From: Arthrobacter mobilis
GTDB taxonomy: Bacteria; Actinomycetota; Actinomycetes; Actinomycetales; Micrococcaceae
Assembly (NCBI RefSeq): GCF_012395835.1
Contig: NZ_JAAZSQ010000001.1
Location: 62,001-126,000 of the forward strand
DNA length: 64,000 nt
Direction of reading: 5' to 3'
A program made the translations under genes and the position numbers. This document shows positions 1-8,446 of the stretch, piece by piece. Each line of letters opens with the position of its first letter. The stretch's first letter is position 1. The notes under the pieces were generated by a model, which had not been told where the DNA came from, searched no databases, and was given only the letters and a program-made list of their open reading frames with translations.

Positions 1-1249
1 CTGCTTTCCGGCGGGCGGAGGCGACGGCGGAGCGCAGCGCGGCGAAGTCGGCCTTCGGGGTGCTGGGCGTGCGGTGGATGTCCGCCTCGGTCAGCGCCGG
101 GGGATCGGCCAGCTTCGGCGGCGGGACGTGCTCGGCCGGGTCGAAGATGCCCAGCCCGGCCAGCGTCTTCAGGCGCGGCTTGAACAGTTCCAGCTGCGCC
201 ACCGGTGTGCGCGCCTTCAGCGCGGGGGAGGCGGCCACCGCCAGCTCCGCGGTGCGGATGGCCTTGCGCAGCAGCAGGGACTCGCGGAACTCGTCGCTTT
301 GCACATAGGTGTGCAGGCTCTCGGAGAGCCGGCCGTAGATGGCGTGGACCTCGGAGGCCTGCCGGCGCAGCTCGCGCACCAGGTTGGACAGGGTCGCGCG
401 CTCGCCGGCGGAGAGGGCGTCGACGAAGTCCCGTTCCAGCACCTCGGTGACCGCCTGCCGGAAGCGGGCCTGCTGCTGCGGGTCGTTCAGGAACTCGGTG
501 AAGCCGCGGAAGGTCTCACCCTCGGCGGTGCTGCGCAGCTGCCGGTCGCCTTCGAGCACCTGGCCCACGGCCACGCCCTTGGCCACGGAGGATTCCATGA
601 TTTCGGCCCGGATGGTGTGCAGCATCGCCTCCACCCCGTCCCGCATGCGCTTGAAGTCCGCCGGCAGGCTGGCGGCCAGGTCCAGCACGCTGCGGGCAGC
701 GGCGACGGCGGACTCGCGGGAGAGCAGTTCCGGGGCCTGTCCCGATTCGAGCGCCCGGATCTGCGCCTGGCGTTCGGCGATTTCGGCCTCCAGCTGCCGG
801 ATCCTGGCCTCCGGATCCGGGTCCGTCTCGTGCGCGAGGGATTCGATGCTGGTCAGCAGGGTGTTCAGCCGCGAGCTGTTGAGGTTGGTGCGCTCGTCGG
901 TGAGCGCGTCGATGAACGTGATCACCCGGGCACTGGCGGCGGTGGGCTCGTAGACGAACCGGCCGTCCACCATCGGCCGGGCCAGGAACTGGCTGCGCAC
1001 CCAGGAATCGGCGTACTGGGCAGCCTGCCACTGGGTATTCAGCGGCACCTGGTGCCGGCGCAGTTCCTTCAGGAACGCATCCAGGGCGGCGTGGAACTGC
1101 TCGAGCCGGATGCGCGGCCGGTTGGGCGTGAACTCGGCGCGGAAGAAGGCGATGACCCATGGGGCCGCGGAGAGCAGCTTCCAGGCCGGACCGAGCTTGA
1201 ATTCCTGCTGGGCATGCCAGTTGGACACGGCAAGTTCGGTGGAGCGCAT
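1..1249 (-). CDS. jetA: DUF3375 protein, JetA subunit of a Wadjet-type SMC complex (3' end outside window)
   Basis: The first 416 codons are visible; the gene runs off the left edge with no stop. The N-terminus begins MRSTELAVSNWHAQQEFKLG and continues as a soluble, Arg/Glu-rich helical protein with a heptad-like stretch around residues 140-160 (IRQLEAEIAERQAQIRALE). This pattern matches DUF3375 (Pfam PF11855). In Wadjet systems JetA is the MukF/kleisin-like subunit that works with JetB, the SMC ATPase JetC and the nuclease JetD to cleave circular plasmid DNA. The usual order jetABCD places B, C and D beyond the window. The ATG at 1249 is the only possible start nearby, because an in-frame TAG lies three codons upstream. 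No good ribosome site is seen. A weak promoter, GTGACA-15-TAACAT, may lie at 1324-1298. Family call is from recognition, not a search. Confidence 0.85.
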   Translation of the reverse strand, partial: MRSTELAVSNWHAQQEFKLGPAWKLLSAAPWVIAFFRAEFTPNRPRIRLEQFHAALDAFLKELRRHQVPLNTQWQAAQYADSWVRSQFLARPMVDGRFVYEPTAASARVITFIDALTDERTNLNSSRLNTLLTSIESLAHETDPDPEARIRQLEAEIAERQAQIRALESGQAPELLSRESAVAAARSVLDLAASLPADFKRMRDGVEAMLHTIRAEIMESSVAKGVAVGQVLEGDRQLRSTAEGETFRGFTEFLNDPQQQARFRQAVTEVLERDFVDALSAGERATLSNLVRELRRQASEVHAIYGRLSESLHTYVQSDEFRESLLLRKAIRTAELAVAASPALKARTPVAQLELFKPRLKTLAGLGIFDPAEHVPPPKLADPPALTEADIHRTPSTPKADFAALRSAVASARRKA

Positions 1250-1364
1250 GCTGGACTAACCCGGGTCTTTCCCTGGACGGCTGGCGGGGACCCTACGATG
1301 TTAGGCGACGTTCGGGCGTGTCACGGAATCGGCCGCGGCGCCGGAAGCTGGCCCGCCCCAGGCT

Positions 1365-1748
1365 CTAGTGCAGCGAGTCCACCAGCCAGGCCTGCAGCTG
1401 CCGGCTCCACACCAGCTTCAGCACTGCCACGGCCAGCGGGTTGGTGGCCGAGCCGAGGTCCACATGGGCCACGTCCGGGTTCCCCGGCGGGGAGTGGACG
1501 TCGGTGACCCGGTAGGCCGGGATGGACTGCAGGATCCAGGCGGCGGCATGGAAGTCGCCCCAGGCCATCCGGGTGGCCGGGGCCACGAGGGTTTCCAGGG
1601 TTTTGCGGTAGCGCTGCCGGTCCGCGAGCGCGCCGCAGAACAGCTCCGCCACATCCACCGCTGCCGCCAGGTCCCGCTCCGGCCACAGCGGATCCGCCGA
1701 GCCGTCCTGGTCATCGTCCGGATGGTTCCGGGGCCCGTCGAACCGCAT
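1365..1748 (-). CDS. hypothetical protein, 127 aa
   Basis: This 127-residue soluble protein has an acidic N-terminus (RNHPDDDQDGSADP) followed by an apparently folded alpha/beta part rich in Trp and Ala (MAWGDFHAAAWILQ, VLKLVWSRQLQAWLVDSLH). There is no signal peptide, membrane helix or catalytic motif I recognise. GC3-rich codon use is like the neighbours, so it looks like a real resident gene. The ribosome site is weak (CTGGGACC before the ATG). It stands alone between jetA and the GntR regulator, both on the same strand, with gaps of about 100 bases on each side. I cannot assign a function. Confidence 0.7.
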   Translation of the reverse strand: MRFDGPRNHPDDDQDGSADPLWPERDLAAAVDVAELFCGALADRQRYRKTLETLVAPATRMAWGDFHAAAWILQSIPAYRVTDVHSPPGNPDVAHVDLGSATNPLAVAVLKLVWSRQLQAWLVDSLH

Positions 1749-1852
1749 GGTCCCAGCGTAGCGCTCGCAGCCTCCCGCACGCTTCGCGCACGGGGACCCC
1801 TGGCTGCTCTCTGCCGTGGGCCCCGCCGCGGGCCGTGCCGCGGGGAACCGGG

Positions 1853-2497
1853 TCAGGCCCGGTTCGGATCGCGGGCGTCGTGGCAGCGGCCCAGGACCTC
1901 CACCGCCTTGTCCGGGTCATTGTCCCGGATGGCCTGCAGGATGCTGCGGTGGTCGCCGACCACCTTGGCCTGGTGGTCGGCGCCGTGGCGGTACGTCATG
2001 GTGATGCGCTGCTGGATCGGGTGCTTCCAGATGGACCGGAGCACCCCGACCAGGAAGTCGTTGCCGCAGGGGGCGACCAGGTCCAGGTGGAAGGCCTGGC
2101 CGAGGCGGAACATCTCCGCACTGTCGGCCGGGTCGACGATCTCGGTCTCGTCGACGAGGCTGCCCAGCCGGAGCAGCTGCTGCGGGGTGTAGGAGCCGCT
2201 GGCCCGCTTCACGGCAAGTGTCTCCAGGGCGTACCTGACCTCGAAGACGTTCTCGACCTCGCGCTCGTCCAGCGCATTGACGATATAGCCCTTGCCCGGC
2301 ACCAGCGTGGTCAGTCCCTCCATCGTCAGCTGGGTGAGCGCGTCGCGCACGGGAGTGCGCGAGACACCGTACTGGGCCGCCACCTGCTCCTGGGCCAGCG
2401 CCGTGCCGGGCTTGACCACGCCGCGGATGATGTCCGCGCTGAGCTGCTCGTGGACCCGCACGGCCAGCGGCCGCACGTCGTGGGGCAAGGCACTCAT
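1853..2497 (-). CDS. GntR family transcriptional regulator (FadR/FCD subfamily)
   Basis: This 214-residue DNA-binding regulator has an N-terminal winged helix (residues about 8-75; the helix-turn-helix reads AQYGVSRTPVRDALTQL, then the wing LVPGKGYIVN). The C-terminal helical part is an FCD-type ligand domain (FEVRYALETLAVKRA, then FRLGQAFHLDLV, HRSILQAIRDND). Length is normal for the subfamily. The start at 2497 is fixed by a strong AGGAG ribosome site eight bases upstream; an open frame continues further upstream but is only read-through over the ThDP enzyme gene. Such regulators usually repress nearby sugar-acid or carboxylic-acid genes. Gluconokinase and the ThDP enzyme a few kilobases away are possible targets, but that is inference. 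Confidence 0.9.
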   Translation of the reverse strand: MSALPHDVRPLAVRVHEQLSADIIRGVVKPGTALAQEQVAAQYGVSRTPVRDALTQLTMEGLTTLVPGKGYIVNALDEREVENVFEVRYALETLAVKRASGSYTPQQLLRLGSLVDETEIVDPADSAEMFRLGQAFHLDLVAPCGNDFLVGVLRSIWKHPIQQRITMTYRHGADHQAKVVGDHRSILQAIRDNDPDKAVEVLGRCHDARDPNRA

Positions 2498-2750
2498 GTT
2501 GCTCCTCCGCTCTCCTGTCCAATTCTTGCACGCAGGGCCCATGCCGGCTGCTGGTGTTCCGGCGGCGGGGGTCCCTGCATCCGCATGCCGCAGGATGTCG
2601 TCAATGGGGCAAACGTGCTGCTGGATACACTCCTCCGGCCCGCTGCCCAAGAGCCGCAGCCCAAATGAAACGCCGGGTACACCTCCCGGCAACCATGTCA
2701 GGGCATACTGAAAGCCTGCTTGGCAATTCGGGACCCAAAGGAGGCACCGC

Positions 2751-2984
2751 GTGACGGATACAACCCTGACCGATAACACCGCCGGCATCGGGATCGACAG
2801 CCTCCCCGGCCTGCGCCAGGGCGAGCTCATCGAGGCACGGCAGGGCGGTGTTGTCCGGGAAAGAGGCCGGGTCGACATGGTCGCACCCCACCTGGGAGTG
2901 GTGTGGATCGTGGGTTCCGGACTGGGAACCCGCCGGATGCTGGATCTGCAGGAATGGGAGATCCGGATCCTGCCGGAGCCGTAG
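2751..2984 (+). CDS. small conserved-looking hypothetical protein, 77 aa
   Basis: This 77-residue protein starts at GTG 2751, seven bases after a clear AAAGGAGG ribosome site. The acidic N-terminus (MTDTTLTDNTAGIGIDSLPG) leads into a beta-rich part (ELIEARQGGVVRERGRVDMV, GVVWIVGSGLGTRRML) ending in EIRILPEP. The alternation of hydrophobic and charged residues suggests a small beta-barrel fold, but I do not recognise a family. It is transcribed divergently from the GntR gene, so the 253-base gap between them should hold both promoters. Confidence 0.7.
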   Translation: MTDTTLTDNTAGIGIDSLPGLRQGELIEARQGGVVRERGRVDMVAPHLGVVWIVGSGLGTRRMLDLQEWEIRILPEP

Positions 2985-3066
2985 GTGCCGGCCGGTCCAG
3001 GCCGCCCCACGGCTCGCAAGCTCGCCGCGGGGCCCTCGGCCTGAACCTTGCGCGAAGGCTCCGCCC

Positions 3067-4701
3067 CTACTTGCGCGGCACCGCGGACATGCTCTCCTGC
3101 ATGTACTCCGCCACCACTTCGCGCGAGACCGGCAGGTCCAGCACGAAGGTGCCGCGCGCCCCGGCGTCCACCCAGGCCCGCAGCGCGTCCAGGTCCGCCA
3201 GCGACCGGGCCTTGACGCCCTCGGCGCCGAGCGCCCGGCCCAGGGCGGCGAAGTCCACCTCCTCGATGTACATCGCCGCCGGGTCCACCCCGCGCACCGC
3301 GTACTGGTGCAGTTCCGCACCGTACGCGGCGTCGTTGAAGACCACCACGACGGCGCTGGCCGCGTGCTGCACGAGCGTGGGCAGGTCGGCCAGCGCCATG
3401 AGCCCGCCGCCGTCGCCGGTGACCAGCACGGTGGTCCGCTCCGGCCGGCCCACCGCGGCACCGGCGGCGGCCGCGAAGCCCAGGCCGATGGTCTGGAAGG
3501 CGGTGCCCACCAGCAGCAGGGCCTGCGGATCCGGAATCCGTGCGTACATCGGCATCCAGCCGGAGAAATGCCCGCCGTCCTGGACCACCGTGCGGTCCTG
3601 GGGCAGGACCGCATCCAGCGCGCGGGCGAAGGGCCGCGGGTCCAGCCGCCCGTCGGGCCCGGTTTCCGGCACCTCCGGTTCGGCCAGGAGGCTGCCGCCG
3701 GCCACCTGCGGCACCGCGTCCCGCCAAGTCGGCCCGCCGGCCGGTGCCAGCGCGCCGAGCAGCGCCTCGGCGAAGCGTCCGGCGTCGGCCTGGATGAAGT
3801 CGGTGACCGCCTCGTGGGTCGGGGCCGGCAGTTCGTCGACCTGGATCACGGTGTGCGCGCCGGCGGTGAGCGTGCCGTAGCGCGTCTGGAACATGTTCAG
3901 GCTGCAGCCGGCGAACAGCACCACGTCAGCCTGCCGCATCAGCTGGACCGGGCCCAGCCGGCCGAACCCGCCGGCCACGCCCAGGTCCCACGGGGAGCCG
4001 AAGAGGTTGCGGGCCATCGCCGAGGTGGCAAAGAGCGCGCCGATCCGGTCCCCAGCCGCGCGCAGGGCGGGGCCGGCACCGGCCAGCACGGCCCCGCGGC
4101 CGGCCACGATCAGCGGACGCTGCGCGGCCTGCAGGGCTGCGGCTGCCCTGGCCACCGCCTGGGCCGCGGGCGCGGCCGGGACAGGTTCGGCCAGCGGCTG
4201 CAGGGCCACCTGCCCCTCCAGTTCCGCCCCGGCCAGGTCGTGCGGAATGGCGAGGACGACCGGCGTCCGCTCCTGCTCGGCCAGGTCGAAGGCCCGCGCG
4301 GCGAGCACGTCGGCACTGGCCGCATCCACCGTCAGGGTCAGCACGTCCAGGGCGCGCGCCGCCGTTTCCTGCTCGATGTCCCACGGCCGCAGCCCCGTGC
4401 TGGGCGCGTCCCCGGCCACCAGGACCAGCGGGATCCGGGCCATCCGCGCCTCGGCCAGGGCGGTGAGCGCATTGGTGAAGCCGGCCCCGTAGGTGACCGT
4501 CGCCGTCGCCATCCTGCCGGTGGCCCGGTAGTAGGCATCGGCCATGGCCACCGTCCCGGCCTCGTGCTTGGCCCCGACATAGCGGACGCCGCGGGCGGTC
4601 AGGTTGCCGACCACCCAGGCATTGCCGTTGCCCATCAGTCCGAAGACCACCTCGCTGTGCTCGGCAATGACGTCCGCGACGGCGTCGGACACTGTGGGCA
4701 T
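3067..4701 (-). CDS. thiamine diphosphate-dependent enzyme (acetolactate synthase / benzoylformate decarboxylase-like)
   Basis: This 544-residue protein has the three-domain layout of ThDP enzymes. The N-terminal pyrimidine-binding domain carries the cofactor-activating Glu (E47 in KHEAGTVAMADAYYRATG). A central domain follows (about 190-330). The C-terminal pyrophosphate-binding domain has the metal/ThDP motif GDG at 429-431 followed by N456 (VVVFNDAAYG). Length is typical. The family makes or breaks C-C bonds next to a carbonyl, as in 2-oxoacid decarboxylases and carboligases. The exact substrate cannot be read from sequence. The gene lies 54 bases downstream of gluconokinase on the same strand and may be co-transcribed with it. 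Confidence 0.9.
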   Translation of the reverse strand: MPTVSDAVADVIAEHSEVVFGLMGNGNAWVVGNLTARGVRYVGAKHEAGTVAMADAYYRATGRMATATVTYGAGFTNALTALAEARMARIPLVLVAGDAPSTGLRPWDIEQETAARALDVLTLTVDAASADVLAARAFDLAEQERTPVVLAIPHDLAGAELEGQVALQPLAEPVPAAPAAQAVARAAAALQAAQRPLIVAGRGAVLAGAGPALRAAGDRIGALFATSAMARNLFGSPWDLGVAGGFGRLGPVQLMRQADVVLFAGCSLNMFQTRYGTLTAGAHTVIQVDELPAPTHEAVTDFIQADAGRFAEALLGALAPAGGPTWRDAVPQVAGGSLLAEPEVPETGPDGRLDPRPFARALDAVLPQDRTVVQDGGHFSGWMPMYARIPDPQALLLVGTAFQTIGLGFAAAAGAAVGRPERTTVLVTGDGGGLMALADLPTLVQHAASAVVVVFNDAAYGAELHQYAVRGVDPAAMYIEEVDFAALGRALGAEGVKARSLADLDALRAWVDAGARGTFVLDLPVSREVVAEYMQESMSAVPRK

Positions 4702-4755
4702 GGCATCTCCTCGGTCGGCGGGCTTGTCCTGGGCACAGGCTACCGTGACGCCCGG

Positions 4756-5313
4756 TCAGACGTTCAGGCTGAGCGTGTCGACGATGTCGCGCACGAGCTG
4801 CTGCGGGGTCTGCCGGATGTCCACGGTCAGGTGCGGCTCGTCCGGCTGCGGCTCCTCCAGCGTCTCGAACTGGCTGGCCAGCAGGGCCGGCGGCATGAAG
4901 TGGCCGCGGCGGGCGGCCAGCCGCGCGGCAATGGTTTCCGGACTGCCGTGCAGGTAGATGAAGACGACGCCGGAGCCGCGGCGGTTGAGCCGGTCGCGGT
5001 AGGCGCGCTTCAGCGCCGAGCAGGTCACGATCCCGTTCTGTCCGGTATCGAGCTGGGCCTCGATCCAGTCCGCGATCTTCTCCAGCCAAGGCCAGCGGTC
5101 CTCGTCCGTGAGCGGGTGGCCGGACTGCATCTTCGCCAGGTTTTCAGGCGGGTGCAGCGCGTCCCCCTCCTCGAATTTCCAGCCCAGCTCGCCGGCCAGC
5201 TGCTCGGCGACGGTGGACTTGCCGCACCCGGTCACGCCCATGAGAACCAGCACCCGGGCCTGCCGGGCCGGCTCTTCCGAGTGCTCCGGGTGTTCCGGAC
5301 GTGCCGGGCTCAT
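4756..5313 (-). CDS. gntK: gluconokinase
   Basis: This 185-residue P-loop kinase is predicted to phosphorylate D-gluconate to 6-phosphogluconate with ATP, feeding the pentose-phosphate pathway. The Walker A motif GVTGCGKST (about residues 26-34) is followed by the family signature FEEGDALHPPENLAKMQSG. Later come LTDEDRWPWL, VTCSALKRAYRDRLR-type and RRGHFMPPALLASQFETLE, all characteristic of GntK/IdnK. An open frame runs far upstream, but homologous sequence starts close to the ATG at 5313, leaving a short charged N-terminal extension (SPARPEHPEHSEEPARQ). The gene is divergent from the TRIC-type channel with about 95 bases between them. The GntR regulator at 1.9-2.5 kb could control it, by analogy with other gluconate loci. 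Confidence 0.93.
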   Translation of the reverse strand: MSPARPEHPEHSEEPARQARVLVLMGVTGCGKSTVAEQLAGELGWKFEEGDALHPPENLAKMQSGHPLTDEDRWPWLEKIADWIEAQLDTGQNGIVTCSALKRAYRDRLNRRGSGVVFIYLHGSPETIAARLAARRGHFMPPALLASQFETLEEPQPDEPHLTVDIRQTPQQLVRDIVDTLSLNV

Positions 5314-5407
5314 GCGTTCATCATGGCATCCGCATGCCGGGCCGGAAACCTCCCGCCGGTCCGGTACCGTCATCAGGACGGCAGATCGGACGGAGGGGAC
5401 TGCGGCA

Positions 5408-6037
5408 ATGAGTTTGGCCTTGGTGCTGGATCTTTTCGGGACGTTCTTCTTCGCCGTTTCCGGATCCCTGCTGGCGGCCCGCCGGCAGTTCGACATCGTG
5501 GGCTCGCTGTTCCTTGGCTCGGTGGCGGGCCTGGGCGGCGGGGTGATCCGCGACCTGGTCCTCGGCCAGGTGCCCAGCGCCTTCGACCGGCCGGTGTACC
5601 TCATCCCGCCGCTGGCCGCGGCGCTGGTGGTGTTTTTCCTGCTGGGCAGCGTCGAGCGCTTCCGCCGCCTGCTGCTGGTGTTCGACGCCGGCGGGCTGGC
5701 GCTGTTCTGCATCACCGGCACGGTCAAGGCCCTGGAGGCGGGCATGAACCCGGCCGCCTCGGCGCTGCTGGGGGTCACGACGGCGGTGGGCGGCGGCCTG
5801 CTGCGCGACGTTGTGGCCAACCGGGAACCGCAGCTGTTCAACCGGCGGGATCTCTACGCGGTGCCGGCCATGCTGGGCGCCGGCCTGGTCACCGTGCTGT
5901 GGCATGCCGGGATGTTCGGCACCGCGGCGGCCCTCGGCGTCGCCGCGGTGGTCTTCGGCCTGCGCGTGCTCTCGCTGCACTACGGCTGGCACATTCCGCG
6001 GGCTGCCGGCACCTGGCACGGCAGCCGGCGGGAATGA
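5408..6037 (+). CDS. TRIC-type cation channel family membrane protein (UPF0126)
   Basis: This 209-residue integral membrane protein has about seven hydrophobic segments arranged as an internal duplication. The glycine motif GGGVIRDLVLGQVP in the first half is echoed by GGGLLRDVVANREP in the second, the hallmark of the UPF0126/YicG family, the prokaryotic TRIC trimeric cation channels. The start at 5408 follows GGAGGGGACTGCGGCA. The gene is divergent from gluconokinase. The duplicated motif and length leave little doubt about the family; the physiological ion is unknown. Confidence 0.9.
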   Translation: MSLALVLDLFGTFFFAVSGSLLAARRQFDIVGSLFLGSVAGLGGGVIRDLVLGQVPSAFDRPVYLIPPLAAALVVFFLLGSVERFRRLLLVFDAGGLALFCITGTVKALEAGMNPAASALLGVTTAVGGGLLRDVVANREPQLFNRRDLYAVPAMLGAGLVTVLWHAGMFGTAAALGVAAVVFGLRVLSLHYGWHIPRAAGTWHGSRRE

Positions 6038-6119
6038 CCGGCAAGAGGGCGCCGCGTCATCGGCCGGATTATCTCCAGTGTGTCCGCGGTGTGCGGCGTC
6101 GTGCTGATGCGCACCGGGC

Positions 6120-6572
6120 TCAACGCAGTCGATGGCGCCGGTCCACGGCAGCTGCCCGCCGCTCCAGGAGGTATCCGGACACCGAGAGCGCCAGCATGGT
6201 CCCGCTGCTGAAGCGCTCATTGATCCAGACGCCCTTGATCCGGGGAACAAGGTGCGGGAACTCCGCCTCGAGCCCCTTGGCGTTGGGAAAGGCGAAGCTG
6301 GCCCCCTGGGCCAGCCAGAAAAGCGCCGGCAGCAGAGCGCCCAGCAGGAGATCGCCGCCGGAATTGTCCGGTCCGCGCCGGTCCCGGCCCAGGAAGTACA
6401 GCCCTGCTCCGCCGAGCAGGGCGCCCAGGGCGATGGTCTGGGCATCATGGAACTTCGCGTGCGGCGGCCACGCCGGATTGAACAGGTGGGTACGGTTCCA
6501 ATCCGCAGCGAAGCCCCCCGCCGCCGTCAGAACGGCGACCGAACGCAGCAGGGACCTCCCCGGCCGTTTCAT
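6120..6572 (-). CDS. small integral membrane protein (possibly DUF6640-like)
   Basis: This 150-residue membrane protein has about four hydrophobic segments (residues 8-23, 45-62, 73-92 and 125-140). An early motif, ADWNRTHLFNPAWPPHAKFHDAQT, is polar and His/Asp-rich and probably lies at a membrane face. I associate this motif with a family often listed as DUF6640, but from memory only. The C-terminus is strongly basic (LLERRAAAVDRRHRLR). The upstream ribosome site is weak. The gene converges with the TRIC-type channel gene, with 82 bases between stops. Confidence 0.7.
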   Translation of the reverse strand: MKRPGRSLLRSVAVLTAAGGFAADWNRTHLFNPAWPPHAKFHDAQTIALGALLGGAGLYFLGRDRRGPDNSGGDLLLGALLPALFWLAQGASFAFPNAKGLEAEFPHLVPRIKGVWINERFSSGTMLALSVSGYLLERRAAAVDRRHRLR

Positions 6573-6598
6573 CAGGCTTTACCCGCTCCCGTGGCCGT

Positions 6599-6736
6599 TC
6601 ACGAGGTTTCCCCGGGTTGGTCGGGATTCCCGGTGTGCCGCTCCAGATCCTCGTCGATCTCGGCTCCCGGTTCGATCACGACACCGTCTTCACGCTGGTC
6701 GATCTGCGGGTCAAGCTCCGGCCGTTCCTCTGTCAT
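6599..6736 (-). CDS. small acidic protein, 45 aa
   Basis: A 45-residue open frame begins at ATG 6736 after a plausible GAAGGGAA ribosome site. The product (MTEERPELDPQIDQREDGVV, ending HTGNPDQPGETS) is very acidic and looks disordered, with no hydrophobic core. Nearly every third codon position is G or C, which supports coding on this strand. The gene lies immediately upstream of the membrane-protein gene on the same strand, with 26 bases between stop and next start, so the two may be co-transcribed. Small acidic proteins of this kind are common in Arthrobacter-like genomes; no function is known to me. Confidence 0.55.
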   Translation of the reverse strand: MTEERPELDPQIDQREDGVVIEPGAEIDEDLERHTGNPDQPGETS

Positions 6737-6851
6737 GGCGGTTCCCTTCGCGTCCCATCCCGGCGGATCCGGTTGTGCTTCCCAGCGTAGAGGGCACCGC
6801 CGGCGGGAGGAACCCCGGGGCGGGGCGGGGCCACCACGCTAGACTGGAGCA

Positions 6852-7247
6852 ATGCGCCGTCGTCTTGCTGCCCTGGCCCTTGCCCCGCTCGTCTCCGCCG
6901 TGCTGCTGGTTTCCGGCTGCGCGACGGTGGAACAGGCCGCCGAGAACGCGGCGAACGAGGCCGCCTCGGAGCTCACCCAGGCCGGCAAGGACGTTGCCAG
7001 CCAGGCCGCCGCGGACATCGCCAGGGCAGGCACCGAGGAACTGGTCCGCCAGATCTGCCGGCCGGTCAAGGACGGCGCCATCAGCGCCTCGGACCAGCAG
7101 CTGCTCTCCGGCCTGCTGGCCGGCGCCGAAGCCGCCGGCGTGCCCGCCGAGTTCACCACCCCGCTGAAGGCCGTGGCCCGGGAAAGCGACGAGGTCCCCG
7201 CAGACTCCGTCCGGGCCCTGCAGGACGCGTGCAGCAGCGCTGGCTGA
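6852..7247 (+). CDS. predicted lipoprotein, 131 aa
   Basis: The N-terminus is a lipoprotein signal peptide: a basic start (MRRR), a hydrophobic core and the lipobox LVSGC with the lipidated Cys at about residue 23. The mature part is an Ala-rich amphipathic helix (VEQAAENAANEAASELTQAG, then KDVASQAAADIARAG) followed by a compact helical domain with two cysteines (QICRPVKDG and LQDACSSAG). It would be anchored on the outer face of the cytoplasmic membrane. I do not recognise the domain. The gene precedes the Lrp-type regulator; a start for that gene may even overlap its 3' end. Confidence 0.8.
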   Translation: MRRRLAALALAPLVSAVLLVSGCATVEQAAENAANEAASELTQAGKDVASQAAADIARAGTEELVRQICRPVKDGAISASDQQLLSGLLAGAEAAGVPAEFTTPLKAVARESDEVPADSVRALQDACSSAG

Positions 7248-7276
7248 CGACGCGGCCGCAGTACCCCGGGGGCAAC

Positions 7277-8233
7277 GTGCAGGAACTGGGGCCGCTGGAG
7301 AAGCAGATCGTCGCCGCGCTGCAGGTGGACCCGCGCGCCTCCTGGCGGAAAATCGCCGCGGTACTGCGCGAACCTGAGCGGACAGTGGCCCGCCGGGGCA
7401 GCGAACTGCTCGAATCCGGCATCGTCGGCGTGCTCGGGATCCGCCTGCGGCCGACGCCGGTGCTGGTGGAAATGCAATGCGCCCCCGGTACCTCCGCGGT
7501 GGCCGTCCAGGCACTCGCCCAGCGGCCGGACACCTCCTTCGTCTACACCGTCACCGGGACGGGGGACTGCCTGGCCGAAATCCTGACCGACCGGCAGCGG
7601 CTGCATACGGTACTGACCGATGAACTGCCCGGCATCGCCGGGCTTAAGCACGTGAACACCTATCCGGTGCTGCGGTACTTCAAGACGCTGCGGGCCTGGC
7701 AGCCCGGGCCGCTCTCCGACGAACAGCGCAGCGCGCTGCGCCCCGTCCCGCTGGCGGATCCGGCGATCCTCGACGACTACCCGCAGCTGAGCACCACGGA
7801 CGAGCAGATCGTCGACGCCCTCTGCCAGGACGGCCGGATGCCCTTCGAGGCCGTCGCCCGGCGGGTGGGCGTCTCCGAGGCGACGGTGCGGCGGCGTACC
7901 GACTGGCTGCTGGAGACCAACTACCTGAACCTGCGCGCGCTCGTGGAACCGGCGGCGCTGGGCCTGCCGGTCGAGGCCCTGCTGTGGATCAAGACCACCC
8001 CGGCGCAGCTGGAGGATCTGGGCCGGCGGCTGGCGGAGCAGCCGCAGACCCGCTACGTGGCGGCGATAACGGGGGACTACCAGATCCTCGCGGACGTCAC
8101 GGTGGCCAACAACCGGGCCCTGTACGACTTCACCACCAGCAGCACCTGGGCCGGCGACGTGGCCCAGATCAGTGTGTCCCTGCTGCTGGACGCCCGCAAG
8201 CGCGGCGGACGGCTCAAGCCCGCCAGCTACTGA
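7277..8233 (+). CDS. Lrp/AsnC family regulator with two winged-helix modules
   Basis: Two complete Lrp-like units lie in one chain. The first has an HTH at about residues 3-50 (LGPLEKQIVAALQVDPRASW, RKIAAVLREPERTVARRG) and a RAM-type ligand domain (about 55-130). The second has an HTH at about 165-210 (LSTTDEQIVDALCQDGRMPF, VARRVGVSEATVRRRTDWL) and a second RAM domain (about 215-305). Ordinary Lrp proteins have one unit and about 150 residues, so this is a double-length type known in actinobacteria. GTG 7277 follows a GGGGG-rich ribosome site. An in-frame GTG at 7229, overlapping the lipoprotein gene, is an alternative. It probably controls the downstream transporter/amidohydrolase genes through the inverted repeat at 8318-8355. 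Confidence 0.88.
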   Translation: MQELGPLEKQIVAALQVDPRASWRKIAAVLREPERTVARRGSELLESGIVGVLGIRLRPTPVLVEMQCAPGTSAVAVQALAQRPDTSFVYTVTGTGDCLAEILTDRQRLHTVLTDELPGIAGLKHVNTYPVLRYFKTLRAWQPGPLSDEQRSALRPVPLADPAILDDYPQLSTTDEQIVDALCQDGRMPFEAVARRVGVSEATVRRRTDWLLETNYLNLRALVEPAALGLPVEALLWIKTTPAQLEDLGRRLAEQPQTRYVAAITGDYQILADVTVANNRALYDFTTSSTWAGDVAQISVSLLLDARKRGGRLKPASY

Positions 8234-8317
8234 CCACGTTTCCGCGCTGTTTCGCTGTTACCGCCGCGTTTCCGGGACGACGCTTTGCGCCAGCAGTGCC
8301 GCCGTACAGGGGGCGTG

Positions 8318-8355
8318 CTGACGGAATGCAGCAGAATCTTGGCTGATTCCGTCAG
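8318..8355. promoter_or_regulatory. inverted repeat, candidate operator upstream of the DUF5058 operon
   Basis: Perfect 10-base arms, CTGACGGAAT (8318-8327) and ATTCCGTCAG (8346-8355), are separated by 18 bases. The left half also contains TGCTG...CAGCA and the right half CTGA...TCAG, so symmetry is nested. It lies in the 213-base gap between the Lrp-type regulator and the genes it probably controls. There is no T-run, so a terminator is less likely. Confidence 0.5.
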
Positions 8356-8446
8356 ATATTGCCTGCATGGGGCGCAAACCTTCAGAGTGGACTGTGACCG
8401 ACGTCTCACGATGTCACCCTCGACCCGCTGTAGCCGAAGGACTCCC

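Noticed and set aside
2848-7167. very long open frame on the plus strand
   Set aside because: It crosses several well-supported minus- and plus-strand genes and codes for Arg/Gly/Ala-rich low-complexity sequence, a normal effect of high-G+C DNA.
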